Shown here in pieces: positions 18,927-29,497 of a stretch of 64,000 nucleotides of DNA. Each line of letters begins with the position of its first letter. The stretch's first letter is position 1. The stretch is from Methylorubrum populi (GTDB taxonomy: Bacteria > Pseudomonadota > Alphaproteobacteria > Rhizobiales > Beijerinckiaceae), in assembly GCA_020741775.1 (NCBI GenBank), contig DYYG01000013.1, positions 310,001 to 374,000 of the forward strand. The letters are read 5' to 3'. The notes under the pieces were generated by a model. It did not search any database, had not been told where the DNA came from, and worked only from the letters and a program-made list of their open reading frames with translations. Both the position numbers and the translations under genes were made by a program.

Positions 18927-20060
18927 TCAGGCCGGCATCGCCGCGACGTGGATCGGGTTGTGGGCGGTGCCGTTCAGCTCACCGTACTGGGGCGAGAAGG
19001 CGCCGGCCGACGGCATCGCGATCACGTTTCCCTGGCCGGCCAGCAGCTGCTCGTAGGCCGAGACGTATTTGCGGACCATCACCTCCGCCGTGAAGCGGCC
19101 CTCGAAATGGCCGCGCACGCCGGCGCGGGGCAGATCGCGCACCTTGCGGCAGGCCTCGACCGCCTCGTCCATCGAGTTGACGATGTAGCCGCTGACGCCG
19201 TCCTTGATCACTTCCGGCACGGAGCCGTTACCGAAGGCGATCACCGGGGTGCCGGCCGACATCGCCTCGATCATCACCAGGCCGAAGGGCTCCGGCCAAT
19301 CGATCGGGAAGGCGAGCGCCAGGGCGTTGCCGAGGAAGTCCTTCTTCTGCTCCTCGTTGATCTCGCCGATATACTCGACCAGCGGATGATGAATCATCGG
19401 CTCGATGGTCTCGTCCCAGTATTCCTGGTCCGCCTTGTCGACCTTGGCGGCGATCTTCAGCGGGGTGCCGGAGCGGATCGCCATCTCGATCGCCCGGTCG
19501 GGGCGCTTCTCGGGCGAGATCCGGCCGAGGAAGGCGAGATAGCCGCCCTTGGCCTCCGGGTAATACGGGCAGTTCTCCTTGGGCAGGCCGTGATGGATCG
19601 TGGCCAGCCAGTTGGAGTTCTCCGGCATCGGCTCGCGCTGGTTGTCCGAGATCGAGACCAGCGGCATGCCGGTGAAGGTGTTGTAGACCGGCATGAAGTC
19701 CGGCACGTCCAGGCGACCATGCATGGTCGTCAGGCACTTGTGATACAGGTCTTCGAACATCGGATACTGCAAGAGATCGATGTGGAAGTGAATCACATCG
19801 AATTCATGCGCCCGGCGATGCACGTGGTGCAGCATCGCGAGGTGGCCCGCGGTGTGATCACGGTAGCCGAGAAGGCGCAGGCCCTCCGGGTGGCAGGCCG
19901 CCAGCTTGGCCGACGTCTGGGAATCGCCGCTGGCGAACAAGGTCACGTCATGACCCTGGCGGACGAGTTCTTCCGTAATCCATGACACGACACGCTCGGT
20001 GCCGCCGTAGAACTTCGGCGGCACGGCTTCCGCGAGCGGGGCAACCTGGGCAATGCGCAC
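18927..20060 (-). CDS. Glycosyltransferase family 4
   Basis: 377 aa, GT-B fold. It starts MRIAQVAPLAEAVPPKFYGGTERVV, the standard GT4 N-terminal glycine-rich pattern. The donor domain has FLGRISPEKRPDRAIE and PEPFGLVMIEAMSAGTPVIA with the two conserved Glu. The GTG at 20060 has AGGAG 8 bp upstream. The gene lies 166 bp upstream of the debranching glucosidase and is probably cotranscribed. A role in alpha-glucan or compatible-solute metabolism is inferred from that partner; the exact sugar is unknown. Confidence 0.88.
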   Translation of the reverse strand: MRIAQVAPLAEAVPPKFYGGTERVVSWITEELVRQGHDVTLFASGDSQTSAKLAACHPEGLRLLGYRDHTAGHLAMLHHVHRRAHEFDVIHFHIDLLQYPMFEDLYHKCLTTMHGRLDVPDFMPVYNTFTGMPLVSISDNQREPMPENSNWLATIHHGLPKENCPYYPEAKGGYLAFLGRISPEKRPDRAIEMAIRSGTPLKIAAKVDKADQEYWDETIEPMIHHPLVEYIGEINEEQKKDFLGNALALAFPIDWPEPFGLVMIEAMSAGTPVIAFGNGSVPEVIKDGVSGYIVNSMDEAVEACRKVRDLPRAGVRGHFEGRFTAEVMVRKYVSAYEQLLAGQGNVIAMPSAGAFSPQYGELNGTAHNPIHVAAMPA

Positions 20061-20294
20061 GAAGACGTCTCCTGTGAACCGGAATAGGGATGTTGGAGAG
20101 ACTCATTACCGACGCGGCCTGAGCGGGACATGAACGAAACAGACGGCCAAGGTTTCTGGTTCCGCCGGCTCCTGGGGCGAATGTCAGTCTTTGCAAGCCC
20201 GCCGAATGTCGGGTTTCCACACCTGTCAGCATCCCTGCGGAACGGCGCGGGGCAGGCCGGTCGCGGGGCAGCGGACGCTCCTTCGGACAGTCGA

Positions 20295-20323
20295 TTGAAA
20301 CCCTGCAAAGTTTCTGTCATAAG
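20295..20323 (+). promoter_or_regulatory. Possible sigma-70 promoter of rpmI-rplT
   Basis: TTGAAA (20295-20300), 17-bp spacer, CATAAG (20318-20323). The -35 box matches TTGACA at five of six positions and the -10 box at four of six. It lies 120 bp before rpmI. The rest of the 382-bp gap (20061-20442) shows no gene. Confidence 0.45.
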
Positions 20324-20442
20324 CCGCCCGCGTTGAACCGCCCGGCCGATCGGGCTGCCGTGGCGGTTCCCGTTGCTCCAGCAGCATTCAAGCGCGAGGC
20401 ACCGGCCGCCGGCCGGATCGCTGTCGCGTTCAGGAGAGCCAA

Positions 20443-20646
20443 ATGCCCAAGCTGAAGACCAAATCGGGCGCCAAGAAGCGCTTCAAGATCACCGGCACCG
20501 GCAAGGTGCTGTACGCCCAGGCCGGCAAGCGCCACGGGATGATCAAGCGGACCAACAAGCAGATCCGCAACCTGCGCGGCACGACGACCCTGTTCGAGGG
20601 CGATGCTGCCAACGTGAAGAAGTACTTCCTGCCGAACCAGCGGTAA
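20443..20646 (+). CDS. rpmI: 50S ribosomal protein L35
   Basis: 67 aa, the full family length. It starts [20 protein letters not shown] and has the L35 core [25 protein letters not shown] lies 8 bp before the ATG. It is the first gene of rpmI-rplT-pheS-pheT. infC is 4.3 kb upstream rather than adjacent, unlike the E. coli infC-rpmI-rplT order. Confidence 0.98.
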   Translation: MPKLKTKSGAKKRFKITGTGKVLYAQAGKRHGMIKRTNKQIRNLRGTTTLFEGDAANVKKYFLPNQR

Positions 20647-20700
20647 GTTCTTCAACTCCCCTCGCGATCTGTTTTGTTTTAAAGCTCCAGGAGATCTCCC

Positions 20701-21066
20701 ATGGCCCGCGTCAAGCGCGGCGTGACCAGTCACGCGAAGCACAAGAAGGTTCTGAAGGCCGCCAAGGGCTATTATGGCCGGCGCAAGAATACGATCCGCA
20801 TCGCCAAGCAGGCGGTGGAGAAGGGTCTGCAATACGCCTACCGCGACCGCAAGAACAAGAAGCGCACCTTCCGCGCTCTCTGGATCCAGCGGCTCAACGC
20901 GGCGGTGCGCGAGCATGGCCTGACCTATTCCCGCTTCATCGATGCCCTGGCCAAGTCCGGCATCCAGGTGGACCGCAAGGCGCTCTCCGAGCTCGCCATC
21001 CACGAGCCGGCCGCCTTCGCCGCCGTCGTCGAGAAGGCGAAGTCGGCCCTGCCGAAGGCCGCCTGA
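20701..21066 (+). CDS. rplT: 50S ribosomal protein L20
   Basis: 121 aa, slightly longer than the usual 118. It begins [20 protein letters not shown] and contains [13 protein letters not shown] and the [16 protein letters not shown] block. L20 is needed early in 50S assembly and represses its own operon in other bacteria. An AGGAG precedes the ATG. It lies 54 bp after rpmI. Confidence 0.98.
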   Translation: MARVKRGVTSHAKHKKVLKAAKGYYGRRKNTIRIAKQAVEKGLQYAYRDRKNKKRTFRALWIQRLNAAVREHGLTYSRFIDALAKSGIQVDRKALSELAIHEPAAFAAVVEKAKSALPKAA

Positions 21067-21100
21067 TCGCTCCGCTCCGGCGGAACGCTCGAAGCTTCAA

Positions 21101-21143
21101 GAAGGCGCGGCGCAATCAAGGGCGCCGCGCCTTCTTCGTTTTT
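21101..21143 (+). terminator. Terminator/attenuator between rplT and pheS
   Basis: A perfect 13-bp stem (GAAGGCGCGGCGC at 21101-21113 with its complement at 21122-21134) and 8-nt loop, followed by TTCGTTTTT. It would end or attenuate ribosomal-protein transcripts before pheS. Confidence 0.88.
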
Positions 21144-21236
21144 GGACCTGCCGCGGCCTTGGGAGGCTTGCGGGATTACGGGCGACGCGCAAAAGCAGCC
21201 CGCGCGGCGTGCGGCGCCGAGTGCAAGGACGGAATG

Positions 21237-22316
21237 ATGGATCTCGACGCTCTCGAACGCGACCTTCTCGGGCAGATCGAGCAGGCGGGGGACGAGGCCG
21301 GCCTTGAGGCCCTGCGCGTCTCGGCGCTCGGCAAGAAGGGCAGCGTCTCCGAACTGCTCAAGACGCTCGGCACGATGACGCCGGACGAGCGGCGCGAGCG
21401 CGGCCCCCTCATCAACGGCCTGCGCGACCGGGTTCAGGGCGCGATCCTCGCCAAGCGCGAGGCGCTGGCGCAGGCAGCCCTCGATGCGCGGCTTGCCGCC
21501 GAGCGGATCGACGTGACGCTGCCCCTGCGCGAGGCGCCGGAGACCCGCGGCCGCATCCACCCGATCAGCCAGGTGATCGAGGAGATCACCGCGATCTTCG
21601 CCGATCTCGGCTTCTCGGTGGCGGAAGGGCCGGACATCGAGACCGACGAGCTGAACTTCACCGCGCTCAACTTTCCCGAGGGCCACCCGGCGCGGGAGAT
21701 GCACGACACGTTCTTCCTCGCTCCCGACCATCTCGGCCGGCGCAAGCTCCTGCGCACCCACACCTCCCCGGTGCAGGTGCGGACCATGCGCGCCAAGCAG
21801 CCGCCGATCCGGGTGATCATGCCCGGCCGGACCTACCGGCACGATTCCGACCAGACCCACACCCCGATGTTCCACCAGGTCGAAGGCCTCGTCATCGACC
21901 GCTCGGCCAACATCGCCAACCTCAAATGGGTGCTGGAATCGTTCTGCCGCGCCTTCTTCGAGGTCGAGGGCGTGACGATGCGCTTCCGCCCCTCGTTCTT
22001 CCCCTTCACCGAGCCCTCGGCGGAAGTGGACATCCAGTGCTCGCGCAAGGGCGGGGAGCTGCGCTTCGGCGAGGGCACCGACTGGCTGGAGATCCTCGGC
22101 TGCGGCATGGTGCATCCGAACGTGCTGCGCAGCGGCGGCCTCGACCCGGATCAGGTCCAGGGCTTCGCCTTCGGCATGGGCATCGACCGCCTCGCCATGC
22201 TCAAATACGGCATGCCGGACCTGCGCCCCTTCTTCGAGGCCGATGTGCGCTGGCTGGAGCATTACGGCTTCCGGCCGATCGATGTGCCGAGCCTCGTCGG
22301 CGGGCTGACCGCCTGA
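21237..22316 (+). CDS. pheS: Phenylalanyl-tRNA synthetase alpha subunit
   Basis: 359 aa. The catalytic half of the alpha2-beta2 enzyme. An N-terminal coiled coil (about 1-85) is followed by class II motifs: [42 protein letters not shown] (motif 2) and [17 protein letters not shown] (motif 3). The frame is open far upstream through rpmI/rplT, but similarity starts at [15 protein letters not shown] is 7 bp before ATG 21237; ATG 21234 is directly adjacent. A single active-site Gly/Ala pocket seems intact. Confidence 0.97.
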   Translation: MDLDALERDLLGQIEQAGDEAGLEALRVSALGKKGSVSELLKTLGTMTPDERRERGPLINGLRDRVQGAILAKREALAQAALDARLAAERIDVTLPLREAPETRGRIHPISQVIEEITAIFADLGFSVAEGPDIETDELNFTALNFPEGHPAREMHDTFFLAPDHLGRRKLLRTHTSPVQVRTMRAKQPPIRVIMPGRTYRHDSDQTHTPMFHQVEGLVIDRSANIANLKWVLESFCRAFFEVEGVTMRFRPSFFPFTEPSAEVDIQCSRKGGELRFGEGTDWLEILGCGMVHPNVLRSGGLDPDQVQGFAFGMGIDRLAMLKYGMPDLRPFFEADVRWLEHYGFRPIDVPSLVGGLTA

Positions 22317-22383
22317 GGTCCGCCACCCCGGTTTTCGATCCCGGCCGGGTCCGCGTCGGCGGCGGCCGTGAGGATGTTTTGAC

Positions 22384-24807
22384 ATGAAATTCACCCTCTC
22401 CTGGCTGAAAGACCACCTCGACACCGAGGCCTCGCTCGACGCGATCGCCGAGACGCTCACGCGGATCGGCCTCGAGGTCGAGGGGATCGAGGACAAGGCC
22501 GCGGCCCTGCGCCCCTACGTCATCGCCAAGGTGATCTCGGCCGAGCAGCACCCGAATGCCGACCGTCTGCGGGTCTGCTCGGTCGATGCCGGCGACGGCC
22601 AGCCGCTTCAGGTCGTCTGCGGCGCGCCGAACGCGCGGACCGGCATGCTCTCGGTCTTCGCGCCCCCCGGCACCTATGTGCCGGGCAAGAACATCACCCT
22701 GTCGGTCGGCACGATTCGCGGCGTCGAGAGCCGCGGCATGCTCTGCTCCGGCGCGGAGCTGGGCCTCAGCGAGGACCATGACGGCATCCTCGACCTGCCC
22801 GCCGACGCGCCGGTCGGCACGCCCTACGCCCTCTGGGCCGGGCTCGATGATCCGGTGATCGAGATCAACCTGACGCCGAACCGCTCGGATTGCGCCTCGA
22901 TCCACGGCATCGCCCGGGATCTCGCCGTCACCGGCATCGGCACCCTCAAGCGCGAGCCGCTGCCGCCGGTGCGGGGCGAGGGCGCCGGCCCGGCCCCGGT
23001 CACGCTGCGCTTCGATGCGCATGACAGGGATCTGTGCCCGCTCTTCGCCCTCCGCCTCGTGCGCGGCGTGAAGAACGGCCCCTCGCCGGAATGGATGCAG
23101 AAGCGCCTGCGGGCGATCGGCCTGCGCCCGATCAACGCGCTCGTCGACATCACCAACTACATGACCTTCGATCGCGGCCGGCCGCTGCACGTGTTCGACG
23201 CGAACAAGGTCGTCGGCGCCCTGACCGTCCGCCGGGCGGAAGACGGCGAGAGCCTCGTGGCGCTGGACGGCAAGACCTACCGCCTCGATTCCGATGCGGT
23301 GGTGATCGCCGACGGTAACGGTGTCGAGTCGATCGGCGGCATCATCGGCGGGCAAGCCTCGGGCTGCGACGAGACCACCACGGACGTGCTGATCGAGTCG
23401 GCGCTCTGGGATCCGCGCAACATCGCCCGCACCGGCCGGCGCCTCGGCATCATCACCGATGCCCGCTACCGCTTCGAGCGCGGCGTCGATCCGGCCTACG
23501 CCCTGCCGGGGCTCGACCTCGCCACCCGCCTCGTGGTCGACCTGTGCGGCGGCACGCCGAGCGAGGCCACCATCGCCGGCGAGGTGCCGGAGTTGTCGCA
23601 CATCATCGACTTCCCCTGGACCGAGGTGCGGCGCTTGGCCGGCATCGAGCTGTCGCGGGTCGAGATGAAGGTGACGCTCGAATCGCTCGGCTTCCACATC
23701 TCCGGCTCCGGAGACCGGGTGAAGGTGCTGCCGCCGTCCTGGCGTCCGGACGTGGAGGGCAAGGCCGATCTCGTCGAAGAGATCGTGCGCATCGCCGGCC
23801 TCGACCGGATCGAGCCGAAGCCCCTGGCCCGGGCCGAAGCCGTCCCGGTCGAGCCGATGCTGACGGTGCTGCAGCGGCGCGGCCGGCTCGCCCGGCGGGC
23901 GCTGGCCAGCCGCGGCATGCTGGAGGCGGTGACCTATTCCTTCATCGCCAAGGAGGATGCGGCCCTGTTCGGTGGTGGCAAGGCGGATCTCGCCCTCGCC
24001 AACCCCATCGCCGCCGACCTCTCCGACATGCGCCCGAGCCTCGTGCCGGGCCTGCTGCGGGCGGCCCAGCGCAACGCCGATCGCGGCTTCCCGGATACCG
24101 CCCTGTTCGAGGTCGGCCAGTGCTTCGCCAGCGATGAGCCGGAGGGGCAATCCCTGCGCGCCACCGGCCTGCGCCGTGGCACCGCCCGCCATGCCGGCGC
24201 GGGACGTCACTGGAGCGGGACGGCGGAGGCCGTCGATGCCTTCGAGGCCAAGGCCGACGCGCTGGCGCTGCTGGCGGCGCTCGGCGTGCCGACCGGCGGG
24301 CTGCAGATCGTGGCCGGCGGGCCCGATTGGCTGCATCCCGGCCGCTCGGGAACGCTGCAATTCGGGCCGAAGAACATCGTCGGCTGTTTCGGCGAGCTGC
24401 ATCCGCGGCTTCTGAAGGCGATGGACCTGAAGGGCACCCTGGTGGCCTTCGAGATCACCCTCGACAGCCTGCCGCTGCCCCGCCACAAGCCGACCAAGGC
24501 CAAGCCGGCGCTCGCGCTCTCCGACCTTCAGGCGATCTCCCGCGACTTCGCCTTCGTCGTCCCCCGCGACGTGGCCGCCGCCGATATCCTGAAGGCGGCG
24601 CAGGGCGCCGAGCGCAAGCTGATCACCGGCGTGGAGGTGTTCGATCTCTACGAGGGTGCCGGCATCCCGGACGGGGCGAAGTCGGTCGCCGTCGCGGTGC
24701 GGCTGCAGCCGGCGGAGCGGACGCTCACCGATGCGGAGATCGAGGCGGTGAGCGCCAAGATCGTCGCCGAGGTGTCGAAGAAGACCGGGGCGACGCTCCG
24801 GTCCTGA
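22384..24807 (+). CDS. pheT: Phenylalanyl-tRNA synthetase beta subunit
   Basis: 807 aa, the usual length. Domains in order: N-terminal core [13 protein letters not shown], the tRNA-binding OB fold (about 40-155, [16 protein letters not shown]), the B3/B4 editing domain (about 210-390, [22 protein letters not shown]), the B5 domain, a catalytic-like domain, and the C-terminal anticodon-binding domain ending [10 protein letters not shown]. 67 bp after pheS, same operon. Confidence 0.97.
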   Translation: MKFTLSWLKDHLDTEASLDAIAETLTRIGLEVEGIEDKAAALRPYVIAKVISAEQHPNADRLRVCSVDAGDGQPLQVVCGAPNARTGMLSVFAPPGTYVPGKNITLSVGTIRGVESRGMLCSGAELGLSEDHDGILDLPADAPVGTPYALWAGLDDPVIEINLTPNRSDCASIHGIARDLAVTGIGTLKREPLPPVRGEGAGPAPVTLRFDAHDRDLCPLFALRLVRGVKNGPSPEWMQKRLRAIGLRPINALVDITNYMTFDRGRPLHVFDANKVVGALTVRRAEDGESLVALDGKTYRLDSDAVVIADGNGVESIGGIIGGQASGCDETTTDVLIESALWDPRNIARTGRRLGIITDARYRFERGVDPAYALPGLDLATRLVVDLCGGTPSEATIAGEVPELSHIIDFPWTEVRRLAGIELSRVEMKVTLESLGFHISGSGDRVKVLPPSWRPDVEGKADLVEEIVRIAGLDRIEPKPLARAEAVPVEPMLTVLQRRGRLARRALASRGMLEAVTYSFIAKEDAALFGGGKADLALANPIAADLSDMRPSLVPGLLRAAQRNADRGFPDTALFEVGQCFASDEPEGQSLRATGLRRGTARHAGAGRHWSGTAEAVDAFEAKADALALLAALGVPTGGLQIVAGGPDWLHPGRSGTLQFGPKNIVGCFGELHPRLLKAMDLKGTLVAFEITLDSLPLPRHKPTKAKPALALSDLQAISRDFAFVVPRDVAAADILKAAQGAERKLITGVEVFDLYEGAGIPDGAKSVAVAVRLQPAERTLTDAEIEAVSAKIVAEVSKKTGATLRS

Positions 24808-24834
24808 TCGAACCCGACCCAGGGAGGGGCGGCC

Positions 24835-25710
24835 ATGGATGCGGATCTCGTCGCGGTTCTCCGGCAAGAGAACCATCTTCCGGCCGAGGCGCTGAAGCGG
24901 GCTGCCTCGACTCCCGAGGCGGTCGCCGAGCCGGTGCTCGCCCTGCTGGAGCGGGCGGCACAGGATGCCGAGGCGATCGAGGACGAGGAGGTCAACCTGC
25001 TGTTCTGGGGCCTGCACGCCCTGGCCGCGGCACGCGACACCCGCGTCTTCCCGCCCCTGATGCGGCTGCTGCATCAGGACGGGGAGGTGGTGGAGGGGCT
25101 TCTCGGCGATGGCGTCACCGAGACCCTGTCACCGGTGATCGCCTCGACCTTCGACGGCGAGACCGGCACGCTGGCCCGGCTGATCCTCGACAGCACCGCC
25201 GACGACTTCGTGCGCGGTGCGGCCTTCAGCGCCCTCGGCTTCCTTACGCGGCAGGGCCGGATTTCCCGGCAAGAGGCGGAGACCCTGCTCGTGCGCTTCG
25301 ACGACGCGCGCGCGGCGGTGGAGGAAGGGCCGGCCTGGTCCGCCTGGGAGGAGACGATCGCCTATCTCGGGCTGGCCGGCCTCGCTCCCCGGGTTGAGGC
25401 GGCCCGGCGGGACGGCCGCATCACCGACGAGTTCAGCGACCTGCCTTGGTTCCGCAAGGCGCTCAGGCAGGCTTCCGCCGAGCCGCCGGACCTCAGCGCC
25501 TTCGACACCCGCCACTACGGCTATCTCGACGATCCGGTGGCGGCTCTGGACTGGACGGCGGAATCCTACGGCCAGCCGGTCAAGAACCCGTTCAAGGATG
25601 TCGGCCGCAACGATCCCTGCCCCTGCGGCTCGGGCAAGAAGTACAAGAAGTGCTGCCTCAACGCGGCGGAGGCGAAGCCTGCGCCGGTGCGTCTCCCGAA
25701 TCTGTCCTGA
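24835..25710 (+). CDS. DUF1186 protein with C-terminal SEC-C zinc motif
   Basis: 291 aa. Residues 1-240 are all-helical and HEAT-like ([20 protein letters not shown], then the [19 protein letters not shown] repeat), fitting DUF1186. The C-terminus (about 258-277) has the SEC-C motif [18 protein letters not shown], a zinc hook also found at the SecA tail. Function unknown. It starts 27 bp after pheT and may be cotranscribed. Its 3' end overlaps the convergent moeB-like gene by 53 bp. Confidence 0.85.
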   Translation: MDADLVAVLRQENHLPAEALKRAASTPEAVAEPVLALLERAAQDAEAIEDEEVNLLFWGLHALAAARDTRVFPPLMRLLHQDGEVVEGLLGDGVTETLSPVIASTFDGETGTLARLILDSTADDFVRGAAFSALGFLTRQGRISRQEAETLLVRFDDARAAVEEGPAWSAWEETIAYLGLAGLAPRVEAARRDGRITDEFSDLPWFRKALRQASAEPPDLSAFDTRHYGYLDDPVAALDWTAESYGQPVKNPFKDVGRNDPCPCGSGKKYKKCCLNAAEAKPAPVRLPNLS

Positions 25711-26491
25711 CGCCTGAGCCGTTCAGGGGGTTGTCCGGATCCCAGGCATAGGCCAGCGTCTCGAAGCGCATCGAGCGGGCATCGACCATCAGCAGCCGCC
25801 CGACCAGCGGCTCGCCGAAGCCGGCCAGCGCCCGGATCACCTCCATCGCCATTAGCGAGCCCATCACGCCGGCCAGTGCCCCGAGCACGCCGGCTTCGGC
25901 GCAGGGGGCAACGCTGCCCGGCGGAGGCGGATTCGGGAACAGGCAGCGATAGGTCGGGTTCGGCTCTCCGCCGGGCCCCGTCTCGTGGGCGCGGATGGTG
26001 GTGAGCGACCCGTCGAAGGCCCCGAGCGCCGCCGTCACCAGCGGCTTGCGGGCGACGAAGCAGGCATCCGAGACGGCGTAGCGCGTCGAGAAATTGTCGG
26101 AGCCGTCGGCGACGAGGTCGTAGCCTTCGAGCAGGGCCGGCGCGGTCTCGGGTGTCAGCCGGAAGGGATGCGTCTCGACGCGCACATGCGGGTTGAGCCG
26201 GGCGACGGCCTCCGCCGCGCTCTCGACCTTCGGGCGGCCGACATCCGGCGTACCGTGAATCACCTGCCGCTGCAGGTTCGAGAGCGAAACCGTATCGTCG
26301 TCGACGATGCCGATGGTGCCGATGCCGGCGGCGGCGAGATACTGGATCAGGGGCGCGCCGAGCCCGCCCGCGCCGATCACGAGGACCCGCCCCGCCTTCA
26401 GCCGCGCCTGCCCGGGGCCGCCGACCTCCCGCAGGACGAGGTGGCGGGCATAGCGTTCGATTTCGTCGGACGAGAGGGCCATGCCGGCCAT
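25658..26491 (-). CDS. moeB: Molybdopterin-synthase/ThiS adenylyltransferase (MoeB/ThiF/HesA family)
   Basis: 277 aa. E1-like enzyme that adenylates the C-terminal Gly of MoaD or ThiS. The nucleotide motif [19 protein letters not shown] (about 37-55) is followed by [17 protein letters not shown] with the conserved Arg and Asp, and [15 protein letters not shown]. The conserved Cys appears in PCAEAGVLG. Only part of the CxxC zinc ligands of E. coli MoeB is evident. Whether it serves molybdopterin, thiamine (thiC is at 4 kb) or both cannot be decided here. ATG 26482 is an alternative start. Confidence 0.85.
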   Translation of the reverse strand: MAGMALSSDEIERYARHLVLREVGGPGQARLKAGRVLVIGAGGLGAPLIQYLAAAGIGTIGIVDDDTVSLSNLQRQVIHGTPDVGRPKVESAAEAVARLNPHVRVETHPFRLTPETAPALLEGYDLVADGSDNFSTRYAVSDACFVARKPLVTAALGAFDGSLTTIRAHETGPGGEPNPTYRCLFPNPPPPGSVAPCAEAGVLGALAGVMGSLMAMEVIRALAGFGEPLVGRLLMVDARSMRFETLAYAWDPDNPLNGSGVRTDSGDAPAQASPPPR

Positions 26492-26590
26492 GTAAGCGCA
26501 GCGGGCGGCGAGCGGAAGCGGCGTTGCGCTCGGGGGAGGGGATGGCCTAGGGCTGAAGGCCTATCGCAGATGCGCTCTTCCCGCCCTCCG

Positions 26591-26702
26591 CCTCATCCTG
26601 AGGTGCCGGAGCGCAGCGCAGGCCTCGAAGGACCCTCCAGGGAACCGCGCGGATTCTGGAGGATCCTTCGAGGCCCGCTGTCGCGGGCACCTCAGGATGA
26701 GG
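26591..26702. repeat. Palindromic intergenic repeat element
   Basis: A nested inverted repeat: outer 17-bp arms CCTCATCCTGAGGTGCC (26591-26607) and its exact complement (26686-26702), inner 20-bp arms (26621-26640 and 26656-26675, one mismatch) around CTCGAAGGA. It sits between divergent moeB and dapE and ends 31 bp before the dapE start. Elements with this CCTCATCCTGAGG/CTCGAAGGA layout recur in many Rhizobiales genomes, to my knowledge. Confidence 0.85.
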
Positions 26703-26733
26703 TGGCGGGAGAAGAAGAGGCGAGCCACCATCG

Positions 26734-27906
26734 GTGCCGCCCTTGTCCGATCTCACACCCCTCGCCCTTGCCCAGGCCCTGATCCGCTGCCCCTCCGTCA
26801 CCCCGGAGGAGGGAGGGGCTCTGTCCTTCCTGGCGGAGGTGCTCGCCCGCGCCGGCTTTCGCGTCGAGCGCCCGGTCTTCTCGCAGGACGGCACGCCGGA
26901 CATCGAGAATCTCTACGCCCGGATCGGCGGCGGCGGCCCGATGCTGCTGCTCGCCGGCCATACCGACGTGGTGCCGCCGGGCGAGGCCGGGGCCTGGACG
27001 CATGGCCCGTTCTCCGGCGAGGTGGCCGACGGCTTCCTCTACGGCCGGGGCGCGGTGGACATGAAGGGCGGCATCGCCTGCATGCTCGCGGCGACCCTGG
27101 CCTTCCTCGACCGGAAGGGCCCCGATTTCGGCGGCTCCATCGCCTTCCTCATCACCGGGGACGAGGAAGGGCCGGCGATCAACGGCACCGTCAAGCTGCT
27201 CGATTGGGCCAAGCGGCGTGGCGAGCGCTTCGACCATTGCCTGCTCGGCGAGCCGACCAACCCGGATGCCCTCGGCGACATGATCAAGATCGGCCGGCGC
27301 GGCTCGCTCACCGGCCGCCTGACCGTCCACGGGCGCCAGGGCCATGTCGCCTATCCGCACCGGGCCGAGAACCCGATCCCCGGCCTGCTGCGCCTCGCCT
27401 CGGCGCTGATCGCCGAACCGCTCGATGGCGGCACCGCGCATTTCGACGCCTCGAATCTCGAATTCACGACGATCGATGTCGGCAACCCCGCCACCAACGT
27501 GATCCCGGCCTCGGCCAAGGCCGTGTTCAACGTGCGCTTCAACGACGACTGGACCGCCGAAACCCTCGGTACGGAAATCCGGAGGCGCCTGGAGGCGGCG
27601 GCCGGCAACGCGGTGCGCTTCAGCCTCGACCTCCAGCCCTCGAACTCACCAGCCTTCCTGACCCGGCCCGATGCCTTCGTCGATCTGGTGGCGGACGCGA
27701 TCGAGGCCGAGACCGGCCGGCGGCCGGTGCTCTCCACCACGGGCGGCACCTCGGATGCGCGCTTCATCAAGGATGCCTGCCCGGTGATCGAGTTCGGCCT
27801 CGTCGGGCAGACCATGCACGAGACCGACGAGCGGGTGGCGGTCGCCGATCTGGAGCGGCTGACCGCGATCTATGGCCGGGTGCTGGAGACGTACTTTCCC
27901 ATCTGA
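26734..27906 (+). CDS. dapE: Succinyl-diaminopimelate desuccinylase
   Basis: 390 aa. It hydrolyses N-succinyl-LL-diaminopimelate for lysine and peptidoglycan synthesis. M20 metal-binding residues are all visible: GHTDVVPPG (His), RGAVDMKGG (Asp), [11 protein letters not shown] (general base and metal Glu), LLGEPT (Glu) and GQTMHETDE (His). The dimerisation domain lies at about 180-290 ([23 protein letters not shown]). The GTG at 26734 gives [13 protein letters not shown]; the TTG at 26743 is possible. It is convergent with the low-GC gene and with truA-fmt-def beyond it. Confidence 0.95.
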   Translation: MPPLSDLTPLALAQALIRCPSVTPEEGGALSFLAEVLARAGFRVERPVFSQDGTPDIENLYARIGGGGPMLLLAGHTDVVPPGEAGAWTHGPFSGEVADGFLYGRGAVDMKGGIACMLAATLAFLDRKGPDFGGSIAFLITGDEEGPAINGTVKLLDWAKRRGERFDHCLLGEPTNPDALGDMIKIGRRGSLTGRLTVHGRQGHVAYPHRAENPIPGLLRLASALIAEPLDGGTAHFDASNLEFTTIDVGNPATNVIPASAKAVFNVRFNDDWTAETLGTEIRRRLEAAAGNAVRFSLDLQPSNSPAFLTRPDAFVDLVADAIEAETGRRPVLSTTGGTSDARFIKDACPVIEFGLVGQTMHETDERVAVADLERLTAIYGRVLETYFPI

Positions 27907-27990
27907 TGACCGCCTTGTCGGCCCGATGCGCCGCGATGGCTTCCCGGCATGCCGCGACCGACAGCGCTGCTTGCGGAGGGCCCGCTCGGT

Positions 27991-29400
27991 TCAAGCCGCT
28001 CTGAGCCCTCGGCAGAACCACGCTTTTCGTCCCCGGCCCCGGCACAAGATGCGATACCCGTTGCTGCGAAACCGACGGCTTTTCGAGCCGAGACGATCAC
28101 CGACCGCGATGTAGATCTGTCGAAGGCGTTGGACATGCGGATCGTCGAGACGCAACTGAATACTTCTCTTGACTAGAGCTGCCGTTACGGCGCGATCTGC
28201 CACATCGGCAGGGATCAATCCCGTGCCCAGCATGACCCGGCCGACTTCCACGAGAAGAGCATCGTTCTCGGGTCCCGTTCCACCGGCCAAACGCTCAAGG
28301 TCGAAGAGCGTACGGATTCCGAACGGCCACAATTTAACAATCTTGTCGCGACCCACAGAGCAGCAAAGTTGCGCTTGCGCCACCCAATCCATGATCTGAT
28401 AAACGCCAAAAGGCGTCTCGACAAAAAGCATCAAAGGGTTTGCCGCAGCCAGATTTTGCGTCGAGTGAATATGGTGATCATCGAGCCGCGCGCGAATGTC
28501 GCTATCAATTCCATCTATTATTTCGATCGGTGTGATTTTGAATGCTTTGAATATATCATTTTCCTCTTGTTTGAAATTTTTCAACTGATCTCGCTGCACA
28601 ATGAACCTGAGTGCAACATCAGGCATGATACCGGCAACGAAGCAGAGAGTGAGAACCGTGACCGCACCAGCGGAAGCGGCGTTCGAACCGGCGACATTCG
28701 ACGCACCGCCGGCGATTGCATTCACGGAGGTTTGAAGGACCGCACCGCCGACTTCGAACAGCGCAACAGCAAGGATAAGGCCGAGCACTTGTGCCGTGAG
28801 AATTTTGATCGCCTCCGAAACGATGGTCCCGGGACTCAGATCGAAATTTTTGATGGCTCGGTGGAGATTGCGCAGGGCCATGATGTAGCTACCTGCGAAG
28901 GCCGCGCAGATACTGAGAATGTAGAGCATGCCCGAACTACGCGTCTCAGGATATAAAATATCAGGCCAGAGCGAAGCATTGAATGCGCCTTTGCCAGATG
29001 CTATGAGCAAGACATACAGTGCCATAGAGGCGCTATAGAACATCGACACGCCAACCACGGCACTGAACGATACGCATCCGATCAGCCACGAGAGTGTTGA
29101 GTAATCCTCACGTTTCCTGCTGTTGCCCGCCGCGCTCATCACCCGGCGCGCCACCTCACTCCCTGCAACCTCTGGATCATTGCTTCTCCTGCCGCCAACG
29201 AAGTACTTGTACTTCACGAACTCGAACGACGGGATAAGATGCAAAGCATTTTTTGCATCGACATCAAATACATCAGCAAGATCGGTAATAATTTCTTGCC
29301 TCTGTCGTTTGACCGATTCGCGAATTGCGACAAAAATAACCGGGGACAACGCAGACAAGACTGTTAAAATATATATCAAGAACTTGATTTGAGAATCCAT
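27991..29400 (-). CDS. Multi-pass membrane protein with C-terminal helix-hairpin-helix-like region, low GC
   Basis: 469 aa from ATG 29400, which has GGAGG 5 bp upstream. About six transmembrane segments: residues 6-28, 103-120, 122-138, 156-175, 196-222 and 242-263. The cytosolic part then has two HhH/SAM-like blocks: IEIIDGIDSDIRARLDD (292-308) with an LAAANP continuation, and LWPFGIRTLFDLERL (357-371). I recognise no family. Base composition is clearly more AT-rich than all neighbours from about 28.16 to 29.49 kb, and returns to high GC in the last 30 or so codons, where the product ends in an Arg-rich tail. This suggests recent acquisition and possibly a replaced C-terminus. Confidence 0.7.
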   Translation of the reverse strand: MDSQIKFLIYILTVLSALSPVIFVAIRESVKRQRQEIITDLADVFDVDAKNALHLIPSFEFVKYKYFVGGRRSNDPEVAGSEVARRVMSAAGNSRKREDYSTLSWLIGCVSFSAVVGVSMFYSASMALYVLLIASGKGAFNASLWPDILYPETRSSGMLYILSICAAFAGSYIMALRNLHRAIKNFDLSPGTIVSEAIKILTAQVLGLILAVALFEVGGAVLQTSVNAIAGGASNVAGSNAASAGAVTVLTLCFVAGIMPDVALRFIVQRDQLKNFKQEENDIFKAFKITPIEIIDGIDSDIRARLDDHHIHSTQNLAAANPLMLFVETPFGVYQIMDWVAQAQLCCSVGRDKIVKLWPFGIRTLFDLERLAGGTGPENDALLVEVGRVMLGTGLIPADVADRAVTAALVKRSIQLRLDDPHVQRLRQIYIAVGDRLGSKSRRFRSNGYRILCRGRGRKAWFCRGLRAA

Positions 29401-29497
29401 CGCCGCCTCCAACAATATTTGCGCAGAGAAATCAAGCGATGCCAAGTTAGGCAGATCTTCCAAATTATACAAATCTCAGGTTGTTAAATTGGAGGGA

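Noticed and set aside
22201..25074. 957-residue open frame on the minus strand opposite pheS/pheT
   Set aside because: Antisense shadow of pheT with low-complexity His/Arg/Gly composition and no recognisable motif.
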